Assembly: GCA_020436025.1 (NCBI GenBank)
Contig: JAGQYP010000002.1
Coordinates: 1-64,000, forward strand
Direction: 5' to 3'
Source: Crocinitomicaceae bacterium
GTDB lineage: Bacteria > Bacteroidota > Bacteroidia > Flavobacteriales_D > Crocinitomicaceae
Length of the DNA stretch: 64,000 nucleotides
Below are positions 45,201 to 52,986 of the stretch, one piece after another (within the stretch, counting starts at the first letter, position 1; every line of letters starts with the position of its first letter). The notes under the pieces are model-generated. The model did no database searches. It was not told the origin of the DNA and saw only the letters and a list, made by a program, of their open reading frames with translations. Position numbers and translations under genes: made by a program.

Positions 45201-47772
45201 GCAAGTGAAATTGTCGATTCCTTCCTCTTCAAATGGTCGAGCATTGATTACGGTTGAAAACGGAACCAAAGTATTGCAAAAGTTCTGGGTGGACACGAAA
45301 AAAGGAGAAACAAAAGTAGAAATACAAACTACGGAGGCCATGAGTCCGAATGCTTATGTACACGTATCCTTGATTCAGCCACATGCCGAAACTGAAAATG
45401 ATTTGCCGATTCGAATGTATGGAGTAGTTCCAATCATGGTCGAAAATCCAAAATCACATTTGAGTCCGGTAATTAAAATGGCGGATGAATTAAAACCAGA
45501 AACAACGGCAAAAGTACGTGTTGGTGAGAAGAATGGAAGACCTATGACCTACACGCTAGCAATTGTAGACGAAGGATTATTAGATCTTACAAGTTTCAGA
45601 ACTCCAGATCCGTGGAAGCACTTCTACGCCAAAGAAGCATTAGGAGTAAAAACCTGGGATTTATACGATGAAGTTTTAGGAGCCTTTGGTTCAAAAATCA
45701 ATAAAATGCTTGCCATCGGAGGGGATGGTGAGGGACCTGGAAAGAAAAAACAGGCAAAAGTAAATCGATTTAAACCTATGGTGCGCTTTGTTGGACCTTT
45801 CTACTACAATGGAAATGGGGAAAATAGTCATGACATTGATATTCCGAATTATGTTGGTTCGGTTCGAGTAATGGTAATCGCCGGACAAGATCAGGCTTAT
45901 GGAAATGCTGAAAAAACAGTGCCAGTAAAAGCTCCATTGATGGTCTTGGGTACACTGCCGAGAGTATTAGGCCCAGGTGAAGAAGTAGATCTTCCTGTGA
46001 ACGTATTTGCTACAGAAGATTATATCAAAGATGTTCAGATTACGATTTCAGCTAACGAATTGTTGATTCCAAAAGATGGAACACAAAAATCCATGTCCTT
46101 CTCTAAAAAAGGAGATAAAGTGGCTAATTTCAGATTAAAAGTTGCTGAAAAATTAGGAGTAGCAAAAGTGCGTATCAATGTAAAATCAGGAAATGAAAGT
46201 GCACATTACGACGTAGAATTGGCCGTTCGACCCTCCAACCCGGAAACAGTGAACGTGCAAGAAGTCGTTATTCAGCCTGGACAAAAATGGAGCGGTAGCC
46301 CTGAGTATTTTGGAATTGAAGGAACAAATTCAGCTAAACTTGAATTATCGACCTTCCCTCCATTAAATTTAGAGAAGCGATTGAAGTATTTGATTCGTTA
46401 CCCTCATGGATGTATCGAGCAAACTACTTCTGGAGCTTTCCCTCAACTGTATTTAGCCAGATTGATGGAATTGAACAATGATTATAAGATTTCGATTCAG
46501 CAAAATATTGATGCAGCCATTGCGAGAATCAGTTTATTCCAAACAAGCGGAGGAGGATTCTCTTACTGGCCAGGAGGAACTTCAGAAAGCGAATGGGGAA
46601 CCAACTATGCAGGACACTTCTTATTGGAAGCTGAAAAATTGGGATACAAAGTTCCATCCCATTTGATTTCCAGATGGGAAAGATATCAGAAGAAAAAAGC
46701 AAAAAGCTGGTATGCTTCTTCAACTTATGAAGGTCGATACAACGACATCACGCAAGCCTACAGATTGTACACTTTGGCGCTTGCAGATAAGGCAGACTTG
46801 GCATCCATGAACCGATTGAGAGAAAAGAGAGATCTATCGATTACGGCAAGATGGAGATTGGCAGCAGCTTATAAATTAGCTGGTCAATTTGAAATTGCAG
46901 AACAACTTGTCAAAGGATATGGTACCGCCGTACCGGAGTACACCGAATTGTCTTACACATTTGGAAACAGTGTGAGAGATGAAGCCATGATTCTTGAAAC
47001 ACTGACATTATTGGATGAAAAGACCAAAGGATTCTCCGTAGCAAGAAGAATCGCAGAACAATTGTCTTCTCAGCATTGGATGAGTACTCAGACTACCGCA
47101 TATTGTTTACTAGCACTTGGTAAATACATGGGCAAACATCTTCCATCAAAAGTGATGTATTTTGAATACAAAATTGGAAATGGAGACAGGGTCTTGAAGA
47201 AAACCATGAAACCTTTATTGACTTACGATGTGGAATACAAAGACAAAACTATTGAGGTAGTGAATAAGAGTGAATCTCCCCTATTTGTCCGTATTATGAC
47301 CACAGGAATTCCAATGCAAGGAAGAGAGCAAAGAAAGGCGGAAAATGTATCCATCAGCATCGATTACAAAGACATGGACGGAAACCGAATTGATCCAAAA
47401 CGAATTGAGCAAGGAACAGATTTCATTGCCGAAGTTACGGTTCGGAACAGTGGATTAAGAGGTTATTTGAAAGAAATGGCTTTGAATCAGATTTTCCCTT
47501 CAGGTTGGGAAATCCACAATACAAGAATGGATGGATTCAGATCGGCACATACATCAAGTAGCTTTGTTTATCAGGATATTCGAGATGATCGCGTGTACAC
47601 TTACTACAATTTAGCAGTAAATCAAACGCGAACGTATCGAATCCAATTGAACGCTACTTATTTAGGGAAATTCTACATGCCTTCTATTTCAACTGAGGCC
47701 ATGTACGACAATACTATCAGTGCTCTGGAACCCGGAGGATGGGTAGAAGTAGTCAAGCAAACAAATGACTAG
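42202..47772 (+). CDS. Alpha-2-macroglobulin family lipoprotein
   Basis: 1856 residues. Lipoprotein signal with Cys22 (FNSC), several macroglobulin domains, a linker rich in Asp and Tyr (about 459-515), a bait-like region, and the thioester motif CIEQ (Cys about 1404) in YPHGCIEQTTSG, followed by the helical thioester domain and receptor-like C-terminal domains. Bacterial homologues trap foreign proteases in the periplasm and, in many genomes, lie next to pbpC; no pbpC is adjacent here. The thioester is intact, so covalent trapping should be possible. Confidence 0.94.
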   Translation: MKRLYLLLIPMLFVFGITFNSCSGTKSTDKKDEIVEIDPGFSNYISAFTGGLISNQSTIQIRLANPYEGDINMDEPIPGDLFDFKPSIPGKAYWRNNTTIEFIPEDQLISNQLYKASFKLGKLVDVPAEFQVFEFNFKVKPQTFHVYVDGINTPSYDRPENQIIEGRLTSSDIIDTASLKKIVHAFQDGSELPVQWDFTGGLVKKFIVRNVKRKTTESKVTLEWNGGGIDSELSGSKEIKVPALGDFKIVEISVVQAPEQHAVVIFSDPLDDGQDLNGIVSLGSENVSTIIDGHKLMIYPDKRITGDRDLSISSSIRNISGFKLDKSEKIELVFEDIKPEVELLGNGVIVPSTQGAQVPFKAVNLKAVDVYVAKIHEDNIIQFLQVNDLEGQYELKRVGKTVYKQKLTLDGNGLNLNSWNNFSIDLSSIIKVEPGAIYRVSITPRKNYSLYSCTTDESATDDDDLISMDEDETEWSEKDWGSSYYYDYDDGYDYYYDYDYNDRDNPCKNYYYRNKTVSRNVLISDIGLIAKAGADRRIHVFVTDLNTTKPLTDAKVKFYDFQQQLLGTTTTDEKGMCDMFLKKKPFIVVAENGTQKAYLKLRDGESNSLSKFEVSGTQVEKGVKGFLYTERGVWRPGDSLYVTFILEDKEDVIPENHPVKFEMIDSRGVTVDRQVATSSVNGFYDFRTATYESAPTGNYRAKVSIGNRSFTKTLKIETVKPNRLKIYLEFADKVLKKKGGKKAELNVKWLHGAVAKSLKAKVDVTISSAYTSFEGYKGFVFDDPIKRFSTDQQTIFNDRLDEYGVAHFDPKIYVTDAAPGMLTANFVTKVFEEGGAFSIDRSSIKYSPYEEYAGVKIPQGKMYGGTLETDQDHIVEIATVNEDGKPTSTDCEVKVFKLQWRWWWDSYDRDIKSYISRSSTTPIFSDRVRTSNGKGKFNLRVNRPEYGRYLVYVKNLESGHTTGKIIYIDWPYWARANRKNTENSTMLAFSTDKEAYVTNEQVKLSIPSSSNGRALITVENGTKVLQKFWVDTKKGETKVEIQTTEAMSPNAYVHVSLIQPHAETENDLPIRMYGVVPIMVENPKSHLSPVIKMADELKPETTAKVRVGEKNGRPMTYTLAIVDEGLLDLTSFRTPDPWKHFYAKEALGVKTWDLYDEVLGAFGSKINKMLAIGGDGEGPGKKKQAKVNRFKPMVRFVGPFYYNGNGENSHDIDIPNYVGSVRVMVIAGQDQAYGNAEKTVPVKAPLMVLGTLPRVLGPGEEVDLPVNVFATEDYIKDVQITISANELLIPKDGTQKSMSFSKKGDKVANFRLKVAEKLGVAKVRINVKSGNESAHYDVELAVRPSNPETVNVQEVVIQPGQKWSGSPEYFGIEGTNSAKLELSTFPPLNLEKRLKYLIRYPHGCIEQTTSGAFPQLYLARLMELNNDYKISIQQNIDAAIARISLFQTSGGGFSYWPGGTSESEWGTNYAGHFLLEAEKLGYKVPSHLISRWERYQKKKAKSWYASSTYEGRYNDITQAYRLYTLALADKADLASMNRLREKRDLSITARWRLAAAYKLAGQFEIAEQLVKGYGTAVPEYTELSYTFGNSVRDEAMILETLTLLDEKTKGFSVARRIAEQLSSQHWMSTQTTAYCLLALGKYMGKHLPSKVMYFEYKIGNGDRVLKKTMKPLLTYDVEYKDKTIEVVNKSESPLFVRIMTTGIPMQGREQRKAENVSISIDYKDMDGNRIDPKRIEQGTDFIAEVTVRNSGLRGYLKEMALNQIFPSGWEIHNTRMDGFRSAHTSSSFVYQDIRDDRVYTYYNLAVNQTRTYRIQLNATYLGKFYMPSISTEAMYDNTISALEPGGWVEVVKQTND

Positions 47773-47791
47773 AAATCTCAAACCAGTTTAG

Positions 47792-47831
47792 AAAAAAGCC
47801 CTTTCCGATTTATTTTGGGGAGGGCTTTTTT
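47792..47831 (+). terminator. Intrinsic terminator of the alpha-2-macroglobulin gene
   Basis: AAAAAAGCCCT and AGGGCTTTTTT arms around a loop of about 19 bases, ending in a T-run. Confidence 0.85.
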
Positions 47832-47837
47832 AATTAA

Positions 47838-47941
47838 AAATGAAAAGTGAAAAGTGAAAAATTATTGATATTGGCTATCGGAGAATGCACAATGATACTC
47901 TTGCGTCCTTTGCGTCTTCTTTGCGCCCTTTGCGGTTAAAA
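47838..47941. repeat. AAAAGTG heptamers and a TTTGCG-type repeat
   Basis: 47838-47860 has two to three AAAAGTG units (reverse complement of the CACTTTT tract at 1329-1378); 47899-47941 is a TTTGCG-type repeat ending TTTGCGGTTAAA. Confidence 0.75.
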
Positions 47942-48002
47942 ATTACTTAATCCTTAATCTTAGTCACTTCTTTTATTCAAACATTATTCGCATTTTTAGG
48001 TT

Positions 48003-48713
48003 ATGGAATCACAGTCATTTTATTACGACGAGCAGCATAGCAGAACCATTAAATTGGAGTGGACTAAAGATTGTGGTCAGGTAACTATATACGACAACGA
48101 CCAGATTTTACACCAACACAGTGATGTGGGCCAGTTGAAAAAAGGAATTGTGATTCGATCGCAGAAGGGAGAGAATTTGTACATCCGATTGTTTATGGAC
48201 CCTGTGCGCTGGCAAGTGTCATTTGGAGATCGCATGCTGATCAATTCCTACAACCGATCAGAAGAAGTTGTCAAAGGAACCTCCCAGATCTTTTATTATG
48301 TTTTTCTTGCCTCCGTCATTTACTTGATGCTCCTCTTTTTGCCGCAATACAAGGCAGGGATGATTGGTCTGGATATTTTACTTACTCCAACGATGCTTAT
48401 TTATATTGGGCTGATTGTGGTTTTTTATCTCTGCGGAATGTTGGTTAGAAGAGGAAAACTGACCTGGTACTATATTGGAACTTCACTTTACTTGATTGAC
48501 ACGGTATATGTCCTGTTAAATTCCTTCGTGATCTCTGAAATTAGTATCTCTGCCCTATTTCAAACCAATCTTGGATTGATCTTATTTGCCTTATTACTCA
48601 TTCGAATCGTTTTTGCTTACTACCTCATCAAAGCTTTTCCTGATGCTGTGGAATATGCTAAACATGTTAAATCAATCAAGAAAAGGGAATCAAGTGAGCT
48701 TTTGGATAGTTGA
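48003..48713 (+). CDS. Membrane protein, paralogue 1 of a tandem pair
   Basis: 236 residues. A soluble N-terminal half (about 1-95; IKLEWTKDCGQVTIYDND and GENLYIRLFMDPVRWQVSFGDRMLINSYNRS), then four hydrophobic helices. Clearly related to the next gene, with the same KGENLY and LINSYN blocks. No family recognised. The N-terminal domain precedes the helices and has no signal peptide, so it should be cytoplasmic. Confidence 0.75.
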   Translation: MESQSFYYDEQHSRTIKLEWTKDCGQVTIYDNDQILHQHSDVGQLKKGIVIRSQKGENLYIRLFMDPVRWQVSFGDRMLINSYNRSEEVVKGTSQIFYYVFLASVIYLMLLFLPQYKAGMIGLDILLTPTMLIYIGLIVVFYLCGMLVRRGKLTWYYIGTSLYLIDTVYVLLNSFVISEISISALFQTNLGLILFALLLIRIVFAYYLIKAFPDAVEYAKHVKSIKKRESSELLDS

Positions 48714-48741
48714 ATAGCGTGAGAATGAATTATTATGTATC

Positions 48742-48835
48742 AACCAAGCGATAGTGAGCTCATCGACCGATAGGGAGATAATTATCAAGTATCAACCGAG
48801 TGATAGCTAGCATATTGACAGATAGGGATTTATTT
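48742..48835 (+). repeat. Two tandem copies of the 42-bp interspersed repeat
   Basis: 48742-48784 (good match) and 48793-48835 (degenerate), in the gap between the two paralogous membrane genes. Confidence 0.85.
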
Positions 48836-48949
48836 AAAAACGGTCAGAATTGGATCGTCTTATAGAGCATCATTTTTCATTTTTAATTATTCATTTTTCA
48901 TTCCAATGTCCCTATATTAGCGTTCGTATTAACTTAAAAATCCTACCTG

Positions 48950-49624
48950 ATGGAACAATTTTTCAAGAAGTCATTTTATTTTGACAGTTCAAGAGAACGA
49001 AACATTTCAGTTGAATGGTCTCGTGGCTGTAAAGAAGTTTTTATCAGTGAAAATGGTCAAGAACTAGCTAAATTCAATGGATCCAAGGAACTCATTCAAG
49101 GAGTTACCCTACAAACAACTAAGGGTGAAAACTTATATGTGAAGGCTTTTGTCAGACCTTTTAGATGGGAAGTTAAATTGGGAGATCGATATTTAATTAA
49201 TTCCTATAATCATTCTCAAGACAGCTTAAAATCTACTTCAAATATCTTTTATTTTATCGCTATTGCTTTAATTCTTATTTTACTTCTAATTGCTACAATC
49301 AGAGGATTTGAAAGTGTTATGTGGTTCCATTGGGTGATGTTGCTGAACTATCTTCACATTGCAGTTTATTTTGCCTGTGGATACTTTCTTAGAAAAGGGA
49401 TACTTTGGACTTATTATGTAGGAACAGCCCTTTACATTGCAAATTCTGTTTGGTTCTTATACAGCATGGTTGAATCGGGAAATCCAGGATCAGGGATATT
49501 CCTTAGTTTGATCAGAGGAATCTTTATTTACTACTTGGTGAAAGCATTTAAGCATGTCAATACATTGCGCAAACACCAACAAGATGCTCAAGTAAAAACT
49601 AGTATCGACTTGTTAGATAGTTGA
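48950..49624 (+). CDS. Membrane protein, paralogue 2 of a tandem pair
   Basis: 224 residues. Same layout as the preceding gene: N-terminal domain with ISVEWSRGCKEVFISENGQ and KGENLYVKAFVRPFRWEVKLGDRYLINSYNHS, then about four membrane helices, ending SIDLLDS as the first ends SSELLDS. The pair arose by tandem duplication. Function unknown. Confidence 0.75.
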   Translation: MEQFFKKSFYFDSSRERNISVEWSRGCKEVFISENGQELAKFNGSKELIQGVTLQTTKGENLYVKAFVRPFRWEVKLGDRYLINSYNHSQDSLKSTSNIFYFIAIALILILLLIATIRGFESVMWFHWVMLLNYLHIAVYFACGYFLRKGILWTYYVGTALYIANSVWFLYSMVESGNPGSGIFLSLIRGIFIYYLVKAFKHVNTLRKHQQDAQVKTSIDLLDS

Positions 49625-49794
49625 AAATGGTAATTGGTCACTAAGCAAAAATACTTAGAACTTAGAACTCAAATCCCAACTCCCCACATCACCCAAATGA
49701 ATCAAAATTCCCTACACTTTAAGTTTTTTCAAAAAATGGGAAGGAATTCCTGTGTATCTTAAGAGTACAAAAATGTCACAGTCTATTGTTCTTT

Positions 49795-49899
49795 AAAAGT
49801 TTGCACATAATTCCGACTCACTAGAATCTTCTTCATGAGTTATTCTGGTTTTCTTTGGTTTTAATAGTTCTTTTGGGTCGGAATTTGTCAACTTTTTTT
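49795..49899 (+). ncRNA. Candidate structured RNA
   Basis: Outer stem AAAAGTT/AACTTTT (49795-49801 with 49890-49896), inner stem AATTCCGACTC/GGGTCGGAATT (49809-49819 with 49875-49885), with ACA/TGT pairing between them, and a small hairpin CTAGAAT/ATTCTGG (49821-49848) next to a pyrimidine-rich open stretch. A T-run follows. AAAGTTTG at 49796-49803 is one mismatch from the -7 box. The size and rod shape recall 6S-like RNA; this is an inference. Confidence 0.4.
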
Positions 49900-49928
49900 C
49901 GCGAATTCATTGTTGTTATTAGCTAGAG

Positions 49929-49958
49929 CCTGTTTACGAAAGTAGATAGGTTTTTTTT
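49929..49958 (+). terminator. Intrinsic terminator
   Basis: CCTGTTTAC GAAA GTAGATAGG, a nine-base-pair stem with a GAAA loop and two wobbles, followed by eight T. The transcript it ends is probably the small RNA or the upstream membrane gene. Confidence 0.8.
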
Positions 49959-50023
49959 GTTGATTTAGGCTGAAAACGAAAAATTTATTTCATTCCATGA
50001 TAAAAATTAAGTAAATCAAACCG

Positions 50024-50063
50024 AGCTTATCCTGAGTTGGCCTTGTAAGGGATAGGCTTTTTC
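50024..50063 (+). terminator. Possible terminator or leader hairpin
   Basis: GCTTATCC pairs with GGGATAGGC, followed by five T. It lies 76 bases before the next gene, so attenuation is possible. Confidence 0.5.
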
Positions 50064-50138
50064 TTTCCTGTAAAAACCAAGAACTCAATATTAAAATTAT
50101 AGTACATTTATTCAAATCAATACAAAATTTTCATCACA

Positions 50139-50693
50139 ATGAAATTCATTCTTCCATCCATAATCACCATTGACCTCTGGGCTTGTCAAGTAGATCAACC
50201 TCAGGAAACTGTATCTCAAAGCAGTGCTCCAAAAGTTGAACGGGACACAGTTTATGAAGAAGTTCCAGATCTCATGGAGGAAAGTATGCAATACACCAAA
50301 AACCGAGATTTCGATGGGGATGGCAAAGAAGATCCTATTGGATTTGACTATACAGGAGGTGCGCATTGCTGTTATAAAATGATTTTAGTTCTTAGTTCAA
50401 CAAAAGATACCATTTACTACCCATTTGAAATGGATGGTGGATATGAGTTTGGAATTGTTGATGGAAGTAACCTTACTCATTTTTCGATTGGTGATTTTGA
50501 TGAGGATGGATTAGAGGAAATATTTATGTCGATATACACTTACAATGCCCAAAAATATCCGGTTCCTAAATCTGTAACGAGAAAATACAAAGTTCACTCG
50601 AACTATATCGTTTTTGATTTTAAAGATGGTGAAATGATCACTGAGGATTATGACTCGACCAAGCATCATTTGGAACTCAATACCAACCGATAA
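50139..50693 (+). CDS. Putative lipoprotein with VCBS/FG-GAP-like calcium loops
   Basis: 184 residues. A short signal ends LWACQ, with a possible lipobox Cys at about 16. Two Asp-rich loops, DFDGDGKEDPIGFDYTGGAHC and DFDEDGLEEIF, match the calcium-binding turns of FG-GAP/VCBS repeats. Its last 28 bases overlap the convergent regulator gene. Role unknown. Confidence 0.65.
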   Translation: MKFILPSIITIDLWACQVDQPQETVSQSSAPKVERDTVYEEVPDLMEESMQYTKNRDFDGDGKEDPIGFDYTGGAHCCYKMILVLSSTKDTIYYPFEMDGGYEFGIVDGSNLTHFSIGDFDEDGLEEIFMSIYTYNAQKYPVPKSVTRKYKVHSNYIVFDFKDGEMITEDYDSTKHHLELNTNR

Positions 50694-51562
50694 CCCACAC
50701 CGCGAATATTCACGATTTTCACATTGGGATCGGCTTCCAGTTTTTTCCTCAATTTGGAAATGAATACATCCAATGTCCTTCCAACATAATCTCCTTCATC
50801 TCCCCAAACCCGGTTCAAAATGGTGTCTCTTTCTACAGTTTTATTGAGATTTTCATAAAGAAGTACAAGTAAATCAGACTCTTTAGCTGTTAACTCTATC
50901 CTTTGTTCTTTGAGAATTAGCTCGGTATTGAGTTTGTCAAATTGAAATTTTCCTAAAGCTATGTAGTTTGAGTTTTGGGTTTTTGACTTCCTTTTTTTGT
51001 ACAAATACCATACTAAAAAAGTGAGTGACAGCAGTAAAAATAATCGAAGCCAAATAGTTCCGAGATCTTCTTCATCTGCCTTTTCTTCGGCTTTCTCATT
51101 CTTTTCCTTTTCTATCGGGAACCGAGATTTTTGCGGGATTAGCTGCACTTGAATAGTGTAACAATCCCTAGATAAATAACGTCCGCGGCATGGAACTAAA
51201 GAATCCGATCCCATATTTCTTTCAAAACTATGAACCACTTCCTCTTTCTCGCAATCCCTTACCTCCAAATGATAACCTCCTCCTATTTGTGCTTGATCCA
51301 AGACGGAATCCACAATTGTCACCAAATCATCGGGTAAAAATTCCAATTCATTTTCAAAAGAAACAACATATGTATTGCCTTCTTTTTGAATGGGAAGAAC
51401 ACGACCGGTAAGATCTCCCGACCTTAACAATAATTGATGTCCAATCATTCTCATCGCAGTTTCCTCATGACTTTCTTTTGGCAAATCTTGAGAAAAAGAA
51501 GCATTCACGCAGCTAACAAAAAGAATAAAAAACAATATGATGTTTCGACCTAAAATGTGCAT
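50666..51562 (-). CDS. Membrane-anchored winged-helix regulator (OmpR/PhoB-type DNA-binding domain)
   Basis: 298 residues: signal peptide (1-25), a periplasmic domain (about 26-165), one membrane helix (about 173-191) and a C-terminal OmpR-type winged helix (about 205-298; ELTAKESDLLVLLYENLNKTVERDTILNRVWG and VGRTLDVFISKLRKKLEADP). It has no receiver domain, so it is a one-component regulator with the sensor outside and the DNA-binding domain at the C-terminal, cytoplasmic end, the reverse order to ToxR. Tandem TTTAC repeats in the divergent promoter region are its likely target. A -7 box four bases before the ATG suggests a leaderless transcript. Confidence 0.88.
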   Translation of the reverse strand: MHILGRNIILFFILFVSCVNASFSQDLPKESHEETAMRMIGHQLLLRSGDLTGRVLPIQKEGNTYVVSFENELEFLPDDLVTIVDSVLDQAQIGGGYHLEVRDCEKEEVVHSFERNMGSDSLVPCRGRYLSRDCYTIQVQLIPQKSRFPIEKEKNEKAEEKADEEDLGTIWLRLFLLLSLTFLVWYLYKKRKSKTQNSNYIALGKFQFDKLNTELILKEQRIELTAKESDLLVLLYENLNKTVERDTILNRVWGDEGDYVGRTLDVFISKLRKKLEADPNVKIVNIRGVGYRLVLSSK

Positions 51563-51566
51563 GCTA

Positions 51567-51574
51567 CAAATCTA
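51567..51574 (-). promoter_or_regulatory. -7 promoter element TAGATTTG of the regulator
   Basis: Exact TAnnTTTG match on the minus strand, four bases before the ATG. Confidence 0.55.
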
Positions 51575-51599
51575 GAGCAATTCAAATCATCTGAAACAG

Positions 51600-51626
51600 T
51601 TTTACGATGATTTTACACTAATTTAC
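51600..51626. promoter_or_regulatory. Three tandem TTTAC repeats, candidate operator
   Basis: TTTTAC at 51600, TTTTAC at 51611 and ATTTAC at 51621: direct repeats 11 and 10 bases apart, the phased pattern used by OmpR/PhoB-type winged helices, between the regulator and its divergent neighbour. Confidence 0.55.
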
Positions 51627-51659
51627 AATTGAGAAAGGTATGGAAACGCACTTAGAGCA

Positions 51660-51667
51660 TAGATTTG
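51660..51667 (+). promoter_or_regulatory. -7 promoter element TAGATTTG of the TonB-like gene
   Basis: Exact TAnnTTTG match 22 bases before the ATG at 51690; no good -33 element, as in activated promoters. Confidence 0.55.
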
Positions 51668-51689
51668 ACTAAATCTTAAAGCAATAATT

Positions 51690-52496
51690 ATGAAAAAGAA
51701 AATGATGATTTATGCGGTTGTTCTTACCGCTCTTGGTTTTACAACTTATGGCTTCTCCAACTGGATGGATACTTCAAAAACACAAACCAAGGAAGAACTT
51801 AAATGCAAACCAATTGCTGATTCTGAAGAAATCCGAAGAGACCTTCCAAAGACAGCATTTGCCTACAAAATACATCCCCGTTTTGATACCGGCATTACTA
51901 AAGAACAAATTCAAAAAGCTAAAACAATCTTAGACATACTGCCGATAAATGCAACAGCAGATTACCTGGATTTTCACACAACAATTGCTGCCACTGTCAA
52001 CGAACAAGATGGTTCTTCCATTCTGCTTGAGAAAGGAAATGATCACTATTTAACAGAGGAACAACTTCACTTACTCAAATCCATGGAATATTCCACCAAT
52101 TTCAAAATTTCAACCTATTGCCAGACTAAAAATCCGGTTTATGGAGATGCCGCCAATGAATTTATAGTTTATTACATGACTGTTCTTCCTGAAAAACAAA
52201 CAGAATACAAAGATGGAATGGAAAATCTAATCTATTATTTGAAAAAGGAAAGCCAAAAGGAAGTAGCTCAAATCAACATGAATTCGGTCACTCCAGGGAA
52301 AATTCAGTTTACTGTAACAAAGGATGGGACAATTGAATCCGTGATATTGAGTTCCAGTTGTGGTCACACCAATATTGACTCCAAAATGCTTCAATTGATC
52401 AAAGAAATCCCTGGAGAATGGCAAGCCGCAACTGACACAAAAGGATACAAAGTGGATCAAATTCTGTTCTTTTCATTTGGATTAGAAGGGTGCTAG
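51690..52496 (+). CDS. Secreted TonB C-terminal-like protein
   Basis: 268 residues: an N-terminal hydrophobic segment (about 3-22), a middle domain of about 160 residues, and a C-terminal stretch (about 205-265) of TonB style: GKIQFTVTKDGTIESVILSSS, NIDSKMLQLIKEIPGEWQAAT, GYKVDQILFFSF. Four or more Cys suggest disulfides. TonB-like proteins often lie beside winged-helix or peptidase regulators in Bacteroidota. The final codons (EGC) run into GTGCTAGG-type repeat DNA. The role is uncertain; probably controlled by the divergent regulator. Confidence 0.7.
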   Translation: MKKKMMIYAVVLTALGFTTYGFSNWMDTSKTQTKEELKCKPIADSEEIRRDLPKTAFAYKIHPRFDTGITKEQIQKAKTILDILPINATADYLDFHTTIAATVNEQDGSSILLEKGNDHYLTEEQLHLLKSMEYSTNFKISTYCQTKNPVYGDAANEFIVYYMTVLPEKQTEYKDGMENLIYYLKKESQKEVAQINMNSVTPGKIQFTVTKDGTIESVILSSSCGHTNIDSKMLQLIKEIPGEWQAATDTKGYKVDQILFFSFGLEGC

Positions 52497-52572
52497 GTAT
52501 TTTAATTCGGAATTAGGAACAAGGAAATTTTCTTAGATAATTTGTAATTGATAGTTGATAATTAATATTTGA

Positions 52573-52580
52573 TAATTTTG
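52573..52580 (+). promoter_or_regulatory. -7 promoter element TAATTTTG
   Basis: Exact TAnnTTTG match 31 bases before the ATG at 52612. Confidence 0.45.
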
Positions 52581-52611
52581 AAGTATCAGCGCTGGCGGAC
52601 ACATATCATCC

Positions 52612-52854
52612 ATGCTTTCGAGTATTCGAAACAACCTTAAACGAAAACACAAAACCATATTTGAAGGAAACGGTGGGATGGAAAACCGTGAAGTTCGAAA
52701 TCCCTTCGTTTCTCCTAAAAATGCCAGTCCTGAAGAATTAAAAGCACTAAGAAAAAAGATTCAGCAACAACAAAGAAAAAGAATCTTGAAAGCTATTTTG
52801 ATTTCTGTTCTGATATTGGGATTATTGCTTGTAGGTATACTTATCGTATTTTGA
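52612..52854 (+). CDS. Small basic membrane protein
   Basis: 80 residues: basic N-terminal part, a short helical stretch with Gln/Arg/Lys (KKIQQQQRKRI), and a C-terminal membrane helix (about 60-80). Tail-anchored topology. No family recognised. A matching -7 box in front supports it as real. Confidence 0.6.
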   Translation: MLSSIRNNLKRKHKTIFEGNGGMENREVRNPFVSPKNASPEELKALRKKIQQQQRKRILKAILISVLILGLLLVGILIVF

Positions 52855-52898
52855 GATTGTCAAATATGATCCATTCTCAATTGTTCATCCTACTTTCC

Positions 52899-52925
52899 AC
52901 CCAGGACTGAAGTCACCGGGTTACA
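52899..52925. repeat. ACCCAGGACTGAAGTC-type palindromic repeat
   Basis: Imperfect inverted repeat: ACCCAGGACT and AGTCACCGGGT around GA. It lies between convergent genes, without a T-run. One copy in the window. Confidence 0.55.
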
Positions 52926-52986
52926 AAATGAAAGAAAAGTCCTTAACCAACATTTTTATAGCCGTTACAGATTAATTTTTCATTTT

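Larger units (their letters stand above)
49625..50138. other. Gene-free region with RNA-like structures
   Basis: No open frame of note. Short ACTTAGA tracts near 49649; a long stem at 49795-49896; two terminator-like hairpins at 49929-49958 and 50024-50063. Looks more like a small-RNA locus than repeat filler. Confidence 0.55.
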
